In this document: positions 1 to 7,753 of the stretch, piece by piece | Position numbering within the stretch: the first letter of the stretch is position 1 | Layout of the letters: every line of letters starts with the position of its first letter | Assembly (NCBI GenBank): GCA_021463345.1 | Contig: JAJTYM010000026.1 | Span: 1-52,099, forward strand | Length of the DNA stretch: 52,099 bases | Direction: 5' to 3' | Origin: Pseudobdellovibrionaceae bacterium | GTDB lineage: Bacteria; Bdellovibrionota; Bdellovibrionia; Bdellovibrionales; JAMPXM01 | Program-made: the position numbers and the translations under genes | The notes under the pieces: generated by a model | What the model was told of the DNA's origin: nothing | What the model saw: the letters and a program-made list of their open reading frames with translations, nothing else | Database searches by the model: none

Positions 1-293
1 GCCAAACGCGTCCTGGCGAGGCAAGAAGCTGACAGGCGACGGGCAGGGAGATCGAAATGAACGCGAAAACCATGATCGCGACAATCCGCGGGTTCCCGTT
101 CCCGCACGCCCTCGATGGGCACCACGCGCGGTAAGAAGTGACCAAAATCAGTCCTTCGGTACGGCCCTGACGAGTCTATTGATCCTCCCATCGGGCCCGA
201 GACTTGCTGTCGACTGACCATCGTTCCCGGGTTTTTGGCCGAATTTCTGGCGCAACACGGCCCTGGAAACGACGTCGAGCCGGGAGGCCCCAG
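1..293. other. Window edge with no confident gene
   Basis: Frame 1 is open from the window edge to a TGA at 58-60 and could be the last 19 codons of a truncated gene. An ATG at 57 overlaps that stop (ATGA) and has an AGGGAG ribosome-binding-like sequence about 6 bases upstream, but it opens only a 25-codon frame ending at 132. Neither has recognisable similarity or enough length to call. The rest, up to the ribosome-binding site of the next gene, shows no RNA gene or strong hairpin. Confidence 0.3.
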
Positions 294-716
294 ATGTTCC
301 GTCCATTCGCGTTCGTTCTCCTCTCTCTGACAAACGTCGCGAATGCGGCGCAAACCATCACCTGCGTCAACACGCAGCATGACTTCAAGGTTTCGGCTTA
401 CTTCGACAACGTCATCGAGAGCAAAGCGACGCGCTACAACGAAGCCACCGTCAAAATGAAAGCCTCGTTCAAAACGATCCACTTCGACGGCCCGCTCGGT
501 CGGGTTTCGATCGCGCCCACCAACAGCCCCGGTTCGGTCCTCGCCAAGGGTCGGAGCCGCGCCGGCAACTTCTCCTTCCAATTGATCGTTCCCGAACACC
601 GCCTCGACAAGACCTTCGCCAGCGCCGACATGTCGGCGTTCTTCGAACGCCCGAACGCCGACGATCAAACCGAGCCTTACCGCATCCCCGTCATCTGCCG
701 CTCGACCGTGCGCTGA
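294..716 (+). CDS. Small secreted protein of unknown function
   Basis: I chose the ATG at 294 because a GGGAGG ribosome-binding site (282-287) lies 6 bases upstream and because the protein then begins with a clean signal peptide (MFRPFAFVLLSLTNVANAAQ, likely cut after NAA). Upstream codons in the same frame are arginine-rich and look non-coding. The mature part, about 120 residues, has two cysteines (in TITC near the N-terminus and VICR near the end) that could form a periplasmic disulfide. It alternates polar and beta-type residues, suggesting a small beta-sandwich protein. I recognise no family. It lies 23 bases before the DUF2914 membrane protein on the same strand and may be cotranscribed with it. 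Confidence 0.65.
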   Translation: MFRPFAFVLLSLTNVANAAQTITCVNTQHDFKVSAYFDNVIESKATRYNEATVKMKASFKTIHFDGPLGRVSIAPTNSPGSVLAKGRSRAGNFSFQLIVPEHRLDKTFASADMSAFFERPNADDQTEPYRIPVICRSTVR

Positions 717-739
717 ACCGGCGCTAAACTGGCTGCAAT

Positions 740-1939
740 ATGACTGATGAACCGACGGTGGAACCGACCGCCACCGAGCCGATGACGCTGCGAAGCCGCT
801 CCCAGGCGCTTCATGCGAAATACGGAAACTATTACCCCGCCGTGTTCTTCATCACGGGGTTCGTCATCGACGTCGCGACCTTGAGCCGCATCGACGACCC
901 TTGGACGATCGCCACCCAAGCGGCGTATCTGGCGGTCATCGCCGCCTACGTTCGGCTCGAAATGCTCGATACCCTCGCTCCCGTCCGCCCCCCGCGCTGG
1001 TGCTCCTGGCTCTGGACGTATCGCGAGGAGATCGTTCACTTCCTCTTCGGCAGCCTGCTCAGCGTCTATACCCTGTTCTATCTCAAGAGCTCGTCGCTGA
1101 TCGCGTCGGGAGCCTTCCTCGCGCTGCTCGTGACCCTGATGCTCGCCAACGAATTCAGTCGTTTCCAGCAATCGGGCGCGCTCATGCGCATAAGCCTGCT
1201 GACTCTCTGCCTGATCTCGTATTTCGGGTACGTGATCCCCGTCCTGGCGGGCTTCGCGGGCCTCGTCCCTTTCCTCCTGTCGTTGGCCGTTTCGACGGGG
1301 CTCATGCTCGCTCTCGAACGCTCCGTGCGCGGCCGCGTGCGCGGCGAAACCGCGCCGGCGGCGGAAACCGAGGCCACGCCCCGCGGCTGGCGGCGCAAGC
1401 TCAATGAGTGGCGAAGGCGACCGCTCGACGAACGGGCCCGCCACGCGTCTCTCACGGTGGCGACGGCGTTCCTGGTCCTTTACGTCCTGCAACTCGTCCC
1501 TCCGGTCCCCCTCAGCGCGCAGTACATGGGGATCTACCACCAGATCGAGAAACGCGACGACGCATACGTCCTGTCCTACCACCGCCCGTGGTGGAAAAAG
1601 TGGCAGAACGGGGCGCAGACGTTCCTGAGCCGGCCGGGGGACCGCGTTTACGTCTTCGCGCGCGTGTTCTCGCCGGCGCGCTTCAAGGACGAGATCCGCG
1701 TCCGCTGGCTTTACAAAAACGAGCGCGGCGGCTGGGAGAGTTCCGACGCCATCCCGATCCAGATCTCCGGAGGGCGCGACGAGGGCTTCCGGGGCTTCGC
1801 CTACAAGCAGAACTTCCAGCCCGGCTCCTGGCGCGTGCGGCTCGAGACGACCGACGGCCGCGAGATCGGGCGCATCGGCTTCACCGTGGTGCCTGACGAA
1901 TCCGGCGACGAACGGATGATGGAGACGGATGTCTTCTGA
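740..1939 (+). CDS. Membrane protein with C-terminal DUF2914 domain
   Basis: The protein has 399 residues. After a soluble start of about 35 residues there are about six hydrophobic stretches between residues 35 and 195, then an Arg-rich loop (about 195-235), another helix (about 240-260) and a soluble C-terminal domain. Residues about 300-390 match the DUF2914 pattern: a beta-rich segment with a conserved RW in VRWLYKNERGGW and a final GSWRVRLETTDGREIGRIGF strand pair. DUF2914 proteins occur in Bdellovibrio and other Gram-negatives as inner-membrane proteins whose C-terminal domain probably faces the periplasm. No biochemical role is known to me. No strong ribosome-binding site precedes the ATG. 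Confidence 0.8.
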   Translation: MTDEPTVEPTATEPMTLRSRSQALHAKYGNYYPAVFFITGFVIDVATLSRIDDPWTIATQAAYLAVIAAYVRLEMLDTLAPVRPPRWCSWLWTYREEIVHFLFGSLLSVYTLFYLKSSSLIASGAFLALLVTLMLANEFSRFQQSGALMRISLLTLCLISYFGYVIPVLAGFAGLVPFLLSLAVSTGLMLALERSVRGRVRGETAPAAETEATPRGWRRKLNEWRRRPLDERARHASLTVATAFLVLYVLQLVPPVPLSAQYMGIYHQIEKRDDAYVLSYHRPWWKKWQNGAQTFLSRPGDRVYVFARVFSPARFKDEIRVRWLYKNERGGWESSDAIPIQISGGRDEGFRGFAYKQNFQPGSWRVRLETTDGREIGRIGFTVVPDESGDERMMETDVF

Positions 1940-2010
1940 AATCGAAAACAAGATCCTTGCGCGCAAGATTCGGGTCGACGGGGGTGACGCCCGTCTTGTA
2001 CGTTCGCCCC

Positions 2011-2856
2011 ATGACGAACGAAGCCCCCTGCGATCCAGCCGATTATGAACGCATCGCCGCGGCGATCCGCTTCATCGAAAAGCGGTTCCGCGAGCAACCG
2101 GGCCTTGAGGACATAGCCCGGCACACGGGGCTCAGCCCTTTCCATTTCCAGCGCGTGTTCCGGAAACTCGCCGGCGTGAGCCCGAAAAAATTCCTGCAAC
2201 TGCGCACGGCGGCCGAAGCGCGCACCGCCCTCCCCGTCGCGCCTTCGGTGCTTGGGGCCGCCCACGAACTGGGTTTGAGCGGCGGCGGCCGACTGCACGA
2301 TCTCTGCATTTCGATCGAAGCGATGACGCCGGGCGAGATCCGCGCGCGCGGCGCGGGGGTCGAGATCCTCCACGGAATCGCGCCTTCGCCGTTCGGTGCG
2401 ATGTTCGCGGCGAGGTCCTCCCGCGGCCTGATGCGGCTCGTGTTCGTCGATGGCCCGCAAGGCGCGCGTGAGGAGCTCGAACGCATGAAGTCCGAATTCC
2501 CCGCCGCGGACTTCGCAACCGCCGACACGGAGACGCGCGCCCTCATCACCCCGTTCTTCACGGCCGGGAAACCGGGGACCGACCTCAAAGCCTGGGTTCG
2601 CGGGACGCCTTTCCAAATCAAAGTCTGGGAAGCCCTGCTCCGAATCCCCGAGGGTCGCACCACAACCTACGGCGCCCTGGCGGCCGCGCTCGGCCGCCCC
2701 CGGGCGAGCCGCGCCGTGGGATCAGCCGTGGGAGCGAACGCCTTGGCCCTCCTGATCCCGTGCCACCGCGTCTTGCGCGAGTCTGGCGCTCTGGGAGGTT
2801 ACGCATGGGGAACGGACCGCAAACGGAGCCTTCTCGCCTGGGAAGCCGCGAGGTAG
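2011..2856 (+). CDS. Ada-like AraC regulator fused to O6-methylguanine-DNA methyltransferase
   Basis: The ATG at 2011 gives 281 residues and removes a non-conserved leader. Residues about 10-110 form an AraC-type double helix-turn-helix (LEDIARHTGLSPFHFQRVFR). Residues about 110-281 are the suicide DNA-repair methyltransferase, with the active-site motif IPCHRV (acceptor Cys251) and the following GGYAWGTDRK loop. This enzyme class moves the alkyl group from O6-alkylguanine to its own cysteine. The N-terminal zinc/Cys phosphotriester-repair domain of E. coli Ada is absent, so methylphosphotriester sensing through that cysteine is not expected. The role is alkylation-damage repair, perhaps with autoregulation. 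It stands alone; the DUF2914 gene ends 71 bases upstream. Confidence 0.9.
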   Translation: MTNEAPCDPADYERIAAAIRFIEKRFREQPGLEDIARHTGLSPFHFQRVFRKLAGVSPKKFLQLRTAAEARTALPVAPSVLGAAHELGLSGGGRLHDLCISIEAMTPGEIRARGAGVEILHGIAPSPFGAMFAARSSRGLMRLVFVDGPQGAREELERMKSEFPAADFATADTETRALITPFFTAGKPGTDLKAWVRGTPFQIKVWEALLRIPEGRTTTYGALAAALGRPRASRAVGSAVGANALALLIPCHRVLRESGALGGYAWGTDRKRSLLAWEAAR

Positions 2857-2974
2857 GGATCGGCGTGTTCCGTCCCGCGCGCGACCCCCGGTCGAAACGA
2901 ATGGGCGGCTGCGGGCGTGCCGCGACAAGGGCTGAAGCGTTGCACCGCCCACGCGTTTGTGTTTTCCTCCCCCT

Positions 2975-3223
2975 ATGACCGATTTCGAGCCACGCCTAAA
3001 AGCGTCCCCGAAGACAGCCCCCACGAAAAAGCTCCCCAGCTACCTTTGCGCGGCCCTTCTGCCGGTGCTGGTGACGAAAAGCCTGATGCTCTACTTCGGC
3101 CTCCACTACGCCATGTACCCCGGCAAAGGCTACGGTTACGGCCTGGCCGCCGCGGTCGGCCTGACGTTCGGTTCGTTCGCTCATTTCATTTGGGTCAACC
3201 GCCATGAAACGGAAGAGGAGTGA
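2975..3223 (+). CDS. Small two-helix membrane protein
   Basis: The frame encodes 82 residues from the ATG at 2975. A charged N-terminus of about 25 residues, containing several lysines, precedes two hydrophobic helices (about 28-48 and 55-75) joined by a Gly/Tyr-rich turn (YPGKGYGYG). The C-terminus is acidic (ETEEE). It recalls the assembly-factor or small inner-membrane proteins of unknown function common in Bdellovibrionota. I recognise no family. It sits between the Ada-like gene and the S1-domain gene on the same strand, with gaps of about 118 and 87 bases, so it may have its own promoter. The start has only a pyrimidine-rich upstream sequence and no clear ribosome-binding site. Confidence 0.6.
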   Translation: MTDFEPRLKASPKTAPTKKLPSYLCAALLPVLVTKSLMLYFGLHYAMYPGKGYGYGLAAAVGLTFGSFAHFIWVNRHETEEE

Positions 3224-3310
3224 GGGCTTCAGCGATGCCGGGATTGACCAACCCCCGGGAGATGGGGTTCAACTGGGGCCTCTCAGCACCGCCCCCCATT
3301 GAGGAGCCTC

Positions 3311-4573
3311 ATGAGCAAAAAAGACCTGTTCGGCGACGACGTCCAAGGCGATACGCGCGGCGATAAGCGCGGCGACACACACGACGGCACGGGCGGCGGC
3401 ACGCGCGACGATTTCGCGCGCATGCTCGAAGCGTCGATGGGCGATCGAGCCGGGAAACGGGCGCGGACGGGTGACGTTTTCCAAGGCGAGATCCTCTCGA
3501 TCGGCAAGGAGGAAGCGTTCGTTTCGACCGGCACGGCGATCGACGGCGCGCTGCCGGTCCGTGAGCTCTGGGACGAGAACAAACAACTCAAATACAAGGT
3601 CGGCGACGTCATCGACGTCAAAGTCGTGCGCGCCCGGGAAGGCGAAATCCTCCTGAAGCGCGCCGGCTCGCTCGCCGCCGCCGAAGGCATGGACAACCTC
3701 GAGGACGCATTCGACATGGAATTGCCGCTCGAAGGCCGCGTGCTCGAAGCCGTCAAAGGCGGCTTCCGCGTGCAGATCCAAGGGCAGAAGGCGTTTTGCC
3801 CGATCAGCCAGATCGACGCGCGGTTCGTGCAGGATCCGGCTCCCTACGTGGGCCAGAAATTCGAGTTCATCATCACGCAGTTCGAGGAACGCGGCCGCAA
3901 CGTCGTCGTCTCCCGCCGCAAACTGCTCGACCTCCAGCGCGCCGAGAACGAAGGCGAGTTCCTGAACCGGCACAAGCCCGGCGACCTCATGAGCGGCGAA
4001 GTCACGCGCATCGAGAAATACGGCGCGTTCGTGCGGCTCGACAGCGGTCTCGAGGGGCTCGTGCCGATCTCCGAACTCGCGTGGGGGCGCGTGAACGACC
4101 CGGCTGAAATCGTGCACATCGGCCAGAAGGTGCAAACGGCCCTCGTGCGGGCGAACGAGGACGACGGCGGCCGCCTCAAAATCTCTCTCTCGCTCAAGCA
4201 AGCCGGCGGAGAAGGGGACCCGTGGCTCACGGTCCCTGAGAAGTTCCCCCTCGGCGCGATCGCCGAGGGCAAGATCGAGCGCAAGGAGTCTTACGGGCTG
4301 TTCGTCAACCTCGCTCCCGGAATCACCGGCTTGATGCCCCGCTCGAAGTGGCGCGACGTCGTCGACGGGCAGCAGTACGACAACAAAAGAAAAGGCGAGA
4401 ACGTCATCGTTCAAGTCGACGAGATCGATCTGGAGAGCAAGAGGTTGACGCTCATCCCGCCGGAGGAGCGGCTTGACATGGGCTGGCGCCAGCACCACGC
4501 GGCGGCGGCGCCCGGCAAGGGCTTGGGAACGTTCGGCGATCTGCTCAAGGGTTTCAAACCGCAGAAAAAGTGA
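3311..4573 (+). CDS. RNA-binding protein with four S1 domains
   Basis: The ATG at 3311 follows GAGGAG (about 3301) and gives 420 residues. After a low-complexity Gly/Asp-rich head (residues about 10-34, encoded by short near-repeats) there are four S1/OB-fold repeats at about 53-118, 138-204, 222-296 and 313-385. Repeats three and four carry the typical G.V..I..YGAFV.L..GLEGL core. Ribosomal protein S1 usually has six repeats with the first two degenerate, so this is a shorter S1 relative. It may act in translation initiation or RNA turnover rather than replacing rpsA. The stop overlaps the GTG of the next small gene, so the two are probably coupled. Confidence 0.88.
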   Translation: MSKKDLFGDDVQGDTRGDKRGDTHDGTGGGTRDDFARMLEASMGDRAGKRARTGDVFQGEILSIGKEEAFVSTGTAIDGALPVRELWDENKQLKYKVGDVIDVKVVRAREGEILLKRAGSLAAAEGMDNLEDAFDMELPLEGRVLEAVKGGFRVQIQGQKAFCPISQIDARFVQDPAPYVGQKFEFIITQFEERGRNVVVSRRKLLDLQRAENEGEFLNRHKPGDLMSGEVTRIEKYGAFVRLDSGLEGLVPISELAWGRVNDPAEIVHIGQKVQTALVRANEDDGGRLKISLSLKQAGGEGDPWLTVPEKFPLGAIAEGKIERKESYGLFVNLAPGITGLMPRSKWRDVVDGQQYDNKRKGENVIVQVDEIDLESKRLTLIPPEERLDMGWRQHHAAAAPGKGLGTFGDLLKGFKPQKK

Positions 4574-4824
4574 GTCTCCGCCAAATGGGCGCGCCATACG
4601 ATTTTTTCCATCTGATCGCGCACAAGGAGAGCGCCGAAGTCCGACGCTTCCTGAACGAGCGTCAAATGGCGTCGCTCGTGAATTTCCGCAACGTCGCGTA
4701 CGAAACGCACGCGTCAGCGCTGCAAACGCTGACGTCGTCCCAGGACGTCCCCGTCCTCGCCGTCTCCCCGGAACAGCTCCTCAAAGGGGCCCCCGCGATC
4801 ATCGCGTTCCTGCAATCGCTCTGA
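4570..4824 (+). CDS. Glutaredoxin-like small protein lacking the redox cysteines
   Basis: The GTG at 4570 overlaps the stop of the S1-domain gene (GTGA). An ATG at 4585 is the alternative start. The 84 residues fit a glutaredoxin/GST N-terminal thioredoxin fold: a first strand (FFHLIAHKES), a helix with the Arg-rich VRRFLNERQM, a strand, then a cis-Pro-like SQDVPVLAV and a final LLKGAPAIIAFLQSL helix. The place where CPxC normally lies reads HKES, so there is no catalytic cysteine. A thiol-oxidoreductase role is therefore unlikely; binding or a structural role is possible. The family assignment is by fold pattern only. Confidence 0.6.
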   Translation: MSLRQMGAPYDFFHLIAHKESAEVRRFLNERQMASLVNFRNVAYETHASALQTLTSSQDVPVLAVSPEQLLKGAPAIIAFLQSL

Positions 4825-4909
4825 ACCACGGGGTTTCAAGCGCCGGCCGGGCCGCGCGAGGCCAAGGCCACGCGGGTGAAACGGCGCGCCCTTCGCCGCG
4901 GGACCGGGA

Positions 4910-5557
4910 TCAGGCGGCCGTGGCGCGGCGGGCTTTCCACCATTCGATGGCGATCGGCATCAGCGAGACCACGATGATGCCGAGGATGACGAGTTGGAAA
5001 TTGCGTTTGACGGCGTCCATGTTGCCGAACACATGGCCCAGCGTCAGGAAGATCCCGACCCAGGAAATCGCGCCGATCACGTTGTAGATGGCGAAGCGAC
5101 GGTACTGCATCTGCCCCATCCCGGCGACGAACGGCGCGAACGTGCGCACGATCGGGACATAGCGCGCGAGCACGATCGTCTTGGCGCCGTGCTTTTCGTA
5201 GAACCGCTGCGTCTTGAGCAGGTGGCGCCGGTCGAACACCCGGGAGGTCTCGTCCTTGAAAAGCGCCGCGCCGAATCTCCTGCCGATGCTGTAATTGACG
5301 AAGTCACCCAGGATTCCAGCCGCGATCAGGCTGAAGAAAAGGATCGGATAACTCAAAACCGCGTTTTCGGTGGCCGTCATCGCGCCGAGCGCGAACAACA
5401 GCGAATCTCCGGGGAGGAAAGGCGTCACAACGAACCCGGTCTCGGCGAAGATCACCGCGAAAAGCAGGACGTAGATCCACGGTCCCATCATCGCGGCCCA
5501 GTCGTTGAGGTGCTTGTCGAGATGCACGAATATGTCGATGACTTCCGCCAGGCTCAT
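4910..5557 (-). CDS. DedA family membrane protein
   Basis: This 215-residue polytopic protein has the DedA/VTT signature: FAETGFVVTPFLPGDSLLF near residue 45 (re-entrant loop with E and the PGDS turn), then GDFVNYSIGRRFG, and a second re-entrant part around RYVPIVRTFAPFVAGMGQM (residues about 135-155), ending in a basic tail. DedA proteins are thought to move phospholipids or undecaprenyl phosphate across the inner membrane and are needed for envelope integrity. The gene is monocistronic: it is convergent with the small gene ending at 4824 and divergent from the phospholipase-like gene. Confidence 0.93.
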   Translation of the reverse strand: MSLAEVIDIFVHLDKHLNDWAAMMGPWIYVLLFAVIFAETGFVVTPFLPGDSLLFALGAMTATENAVLSYPILFFSLIAAGILGDFVNYSIGRRFGAALFKDETSRVFDRRHLLKTQRFYEKHGAKTIVLARYVPIVRTFAPFVAGMGQMQYRRFAIYNVIGAISWVGIFLTLGHVFGNMDAVKRNFQLVILGIIVVSLMPIAIEWWKARRATAA

Positions 5558-5610
5558 GACCCCATGATGCGGACCCGGAGGTGCGCGCGTCCAGTCCTGA
5601 TGCGCTTCAA

Positions 5611-5644
5611 TAAAAAAACCGCTCGAACCGGCAAGGCCGGTTCG
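5611..5644 (-). terminator. Hairpin followed by T-tract on the minus strand
   Basis: A perfect 9-base inverted repeat (CGAACCGGC at 5624-5632, loop AAG, GCCGGTTCG at 5636-5644) is followed, on the minus strand after five bases (AGCGG), by seven T (5612-5618). This is the form of an intrinsic terminator for minus-strand transcription. It sits oddly, between dedA and the divergent gene at 5656, so it would stop antisense or very short upstream transcripts. Confidence 0.5.
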
Positions 5645-5655
5645 CTGTTTGCTCC

Positions 5656-7677
5656 ATGACTCCGGCAGTGAAGCCGAACAGAGCCAAAATCCATGTCCTC
5701 GTCGCCTGGTGTCTAATTTTTGGGCAGATGTGTGCCGTTGGGCCGGGCTTTGCCGAATCGGGAGTCCCGACTCCCGCGCAAGGGATCATCGCGGAGCGTT
5801 CCGCCCCGATCGCCTCGCTTCGGGCTTCGAACGAAGACTACAGGACGGTCTTCGATCTGGCCTTCCGGGTGATGAGCCATAAATTCTTCTACTCGTACCT
5901 GAACGAAACGTTCGCCGCCAGCGTGCTCAGCCCGCGGAATCAGCGCGCGGCGGGTCTCGCGCTCCCGCAGGTCGTCTTCATCTTGCTGCACGCCAAGGAG
6001 AAATGGCCCGAGATCGAGCGATACCTCGGGGCGATGCGGACCGACGCCCACCAAGACGACGAAGCCCTGGCGCTGCGCGCGCGGTTCCGCTCCGTCTTCG
6101 ACGAATTCACGCGCGACGCGCGCCTGCTCGAGAAGCTCAGGGACCAGAACGATCCGACGCAACCCCTGGAGATCTCGGCCGAGCGCGGCGCCCTGGGGTT
6201 CTCGTCCCTGAAGATGTTCGTCAACCATCCGACCCTGACCTCCCCAGAGGATCCGAAATCGCGGGAACGGCCGCCCGACGACCTCCATCAACTCGTCATC
6301 GACTTCATCAACGGGGCGAAAAAGGAGATCTGGCTGAACGTGTTCGATTTCGACAGCCTGGAAATCGCCGCCGCGCTGACCGCGGCGAGCGCTCGCGGCG
6401 CGGCCGTGCACGCCGGCATCGACGTCGGCGTCTTCAAGGAACGTCCCGAGGTCCAATCCGTCGTCGCGAAGCTCACGGGCCTGAGCGTCGAAACCGTCCT
6501 CCGCCGGATCGCCGAGCTCCCGTCGGAGAACGCGACGATCGCCTCGCGCGCTCACGCGGGCCTGAAGGTCACCCTCGTCAACTCGGTCGGCCTCAATCAC
6601 CAGAAAGCGATCGTCCGCGACGTCATGGCCAAAAAAAACGCGGCCACCCTGCTCCTCTCCGGCAATCTCACCTACTCCTGCATCCATGAAAACGGCGATG
6701 CCGCGGTCCTCCCCCACGACCTGCGCCCCGCCGAAGCCAAACCCAACGCGAATCACGCGGTCCTGATCGAAGGCCAGCTCCCGGCCATCATCGTCGAGCA
6801 GGAACTCCGCAAAACTCTGGATTACGGGATCCGCGGGCAAAGCCGTTACCCGCTCGGCGGCGCCTTCCGCGTCCTCGGCCCCAGGGACCCCGAGACCAAG
6901 CGCCCGACCTCGATCATCCTGACCTTCTCCCCCAATGGAGGGCTGGGCGACATCAACCGCGACATCCTCGCGCGCTTGCTGCGCGCGACGCGCGGACCGG
7001 TGGTGTCGGCGCAATTCGCGTTCTCCTCGGCGTCTTTGGTGAGCGAAATCGTGGCGCGGACCGTGAGCGAACAGCGGAAAGGCACGCGCGAGCCGTTCCG
7101 CGCCGTCGGCGACCCCCCGTTCGCGATGCGCGAATGGAGCGCGTTCCTCGCGCTTTCGGGTTACTCCCGCGACGTGGCGACGAAAACGTACAACGACCTC
7201 GCCACCGATCCGGGCGCGGCCGTGGCTCCTCTCGTGCGAACGATGTCCGGGCGCGAGTTCGAAGAATGGCGCGAGAGCATCCGCATCGGCTCCACCCGGT
7301 TCAGCGATCGCTACGTGACTTTGCCCGGCGACCGCAAGTTCAAGATCAGCGCGAAGCTGCACCACAAGTTCTGGGCCTTCCCCGAAGAAAGGACGTCGGT
7401 CGTGGGCACGTCGTTCAACCCGAGTCAGAACGCCGAGAACAACAATGAGCAGATCCTGATCGTGAACGATTCGCGCCTGCTCCGCAAAGCGATGGGCATG
7501 TTCGAGTACCTGTTCCGCGAAGCGCGTTCCAGCGTCGCAGCTGAAGCCGTGCGTCGCAACGACTTCCCGGCGAAAACCCCGGCCGAACCGGAAACGGCGT
7601 TCGAAAAGCGCCTGAAAGCCGAAGGCGCGAAAAACAACCGATGCCCGCTCCTGTTCGCCGAGGGGAAGGCGGGTTGA
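5656..7677 (+). CDS. Secreted phospholipase D-like protein
   Basis: The protein has 673 residues. A basic start and hydrophobic stretch (about 12-32, ending in PGFAESG) form a signal peptide. Two PLD half-sites are visible. The first, near residue 315, is canonical: HQKAIVRD fits HxKxxxxD, followed by LLLSGNLT. The second, near residue 565, reads HHKFWAFP followed by GTSFNPSQNAENNNE; the Asp of HxKxxxxD is replaced by Pro. PLD-superfamily enzymes hydrolyse or transfer phosphodiesters through two paired histidines, and both His-Lys pairs are kept, so activity remains plausible. The substrate (phospholipid, cardiolipin or nucleic acid) cannot be read from sequence. An exported enzyme of this kind would suit a predatory or host-associated lifestyle, but that is inference. 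Confidence 0.82.
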   Translation: MTPAVKPNRAKIHVLVAWCLIFGQMCAVGPGFAESGVPTPAQGIIAERSAPIASLRASNEDYRTVFDLAFRVMSHKFFYSYLNETFAASVLSPRNQRAAGLALPQVVFILLHAKEKWPEIERYLGAMRTDAHQDDEALALRARFRSVFDEFTRDARLLEKLRDQNDPTQPLEISAERGALGFSSLKMFVNHPTLTSPEDPKSRERPPDDLHQLVIDFINGAKKEIWLNVFDFDSLEIAAALTAASARGAAVHAGIDVGVFKERPEVQSVVAKLTGLSVETVLRRIAELPSENATIASRAHAGLKVTLVNSVGLNHQKAIVRDVMAKKNAATLLLSGNLTYSCIHENGDAAVLPHDLRPAEAKPNANHAVLIEGQLPAIIVEQELRKTLDYGIRGQSRYPLGGAFRVLGPRDPETKRPTSIILTFSPNGGLGDINRDILARLLRATRGPVVSAQFAFSSASLVSEIVARTVSEQRKGTREPFRAVGDPPFAMREWSAFLALSGYSRDVATKTYNDLATDPGAAVAPLVRTMSGREFEEWRESIRIGSTRFSDRYVTLPGDRKFKISAKLHHKFWAFPEERTSVVGTSFNPSQNAENNNEQILIVNDSRLLRKAMGMFEYLFREARSSVAAEAVRRNDFPAKTPAEPETAFEKRLKAEGAKNNRCPLLFAEGKAG

Positions 7678-7753
7678 CGGTCACCGTCGCGAGCCGGTAT
7701 GGGTGAAGGACGAAGCTCACGACACCCCCGACACGCGCTCCGCCGAGGTTTCC

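Noticed and set aside
677-1966. Long minus-strand open frame opposite the DUF2914 gene
   Set aside because: It is the antisense shadow of a clear gene; its translation is Arg/Glu/His-rich without domains, as expected from GC-rich codon bias on the other strand.
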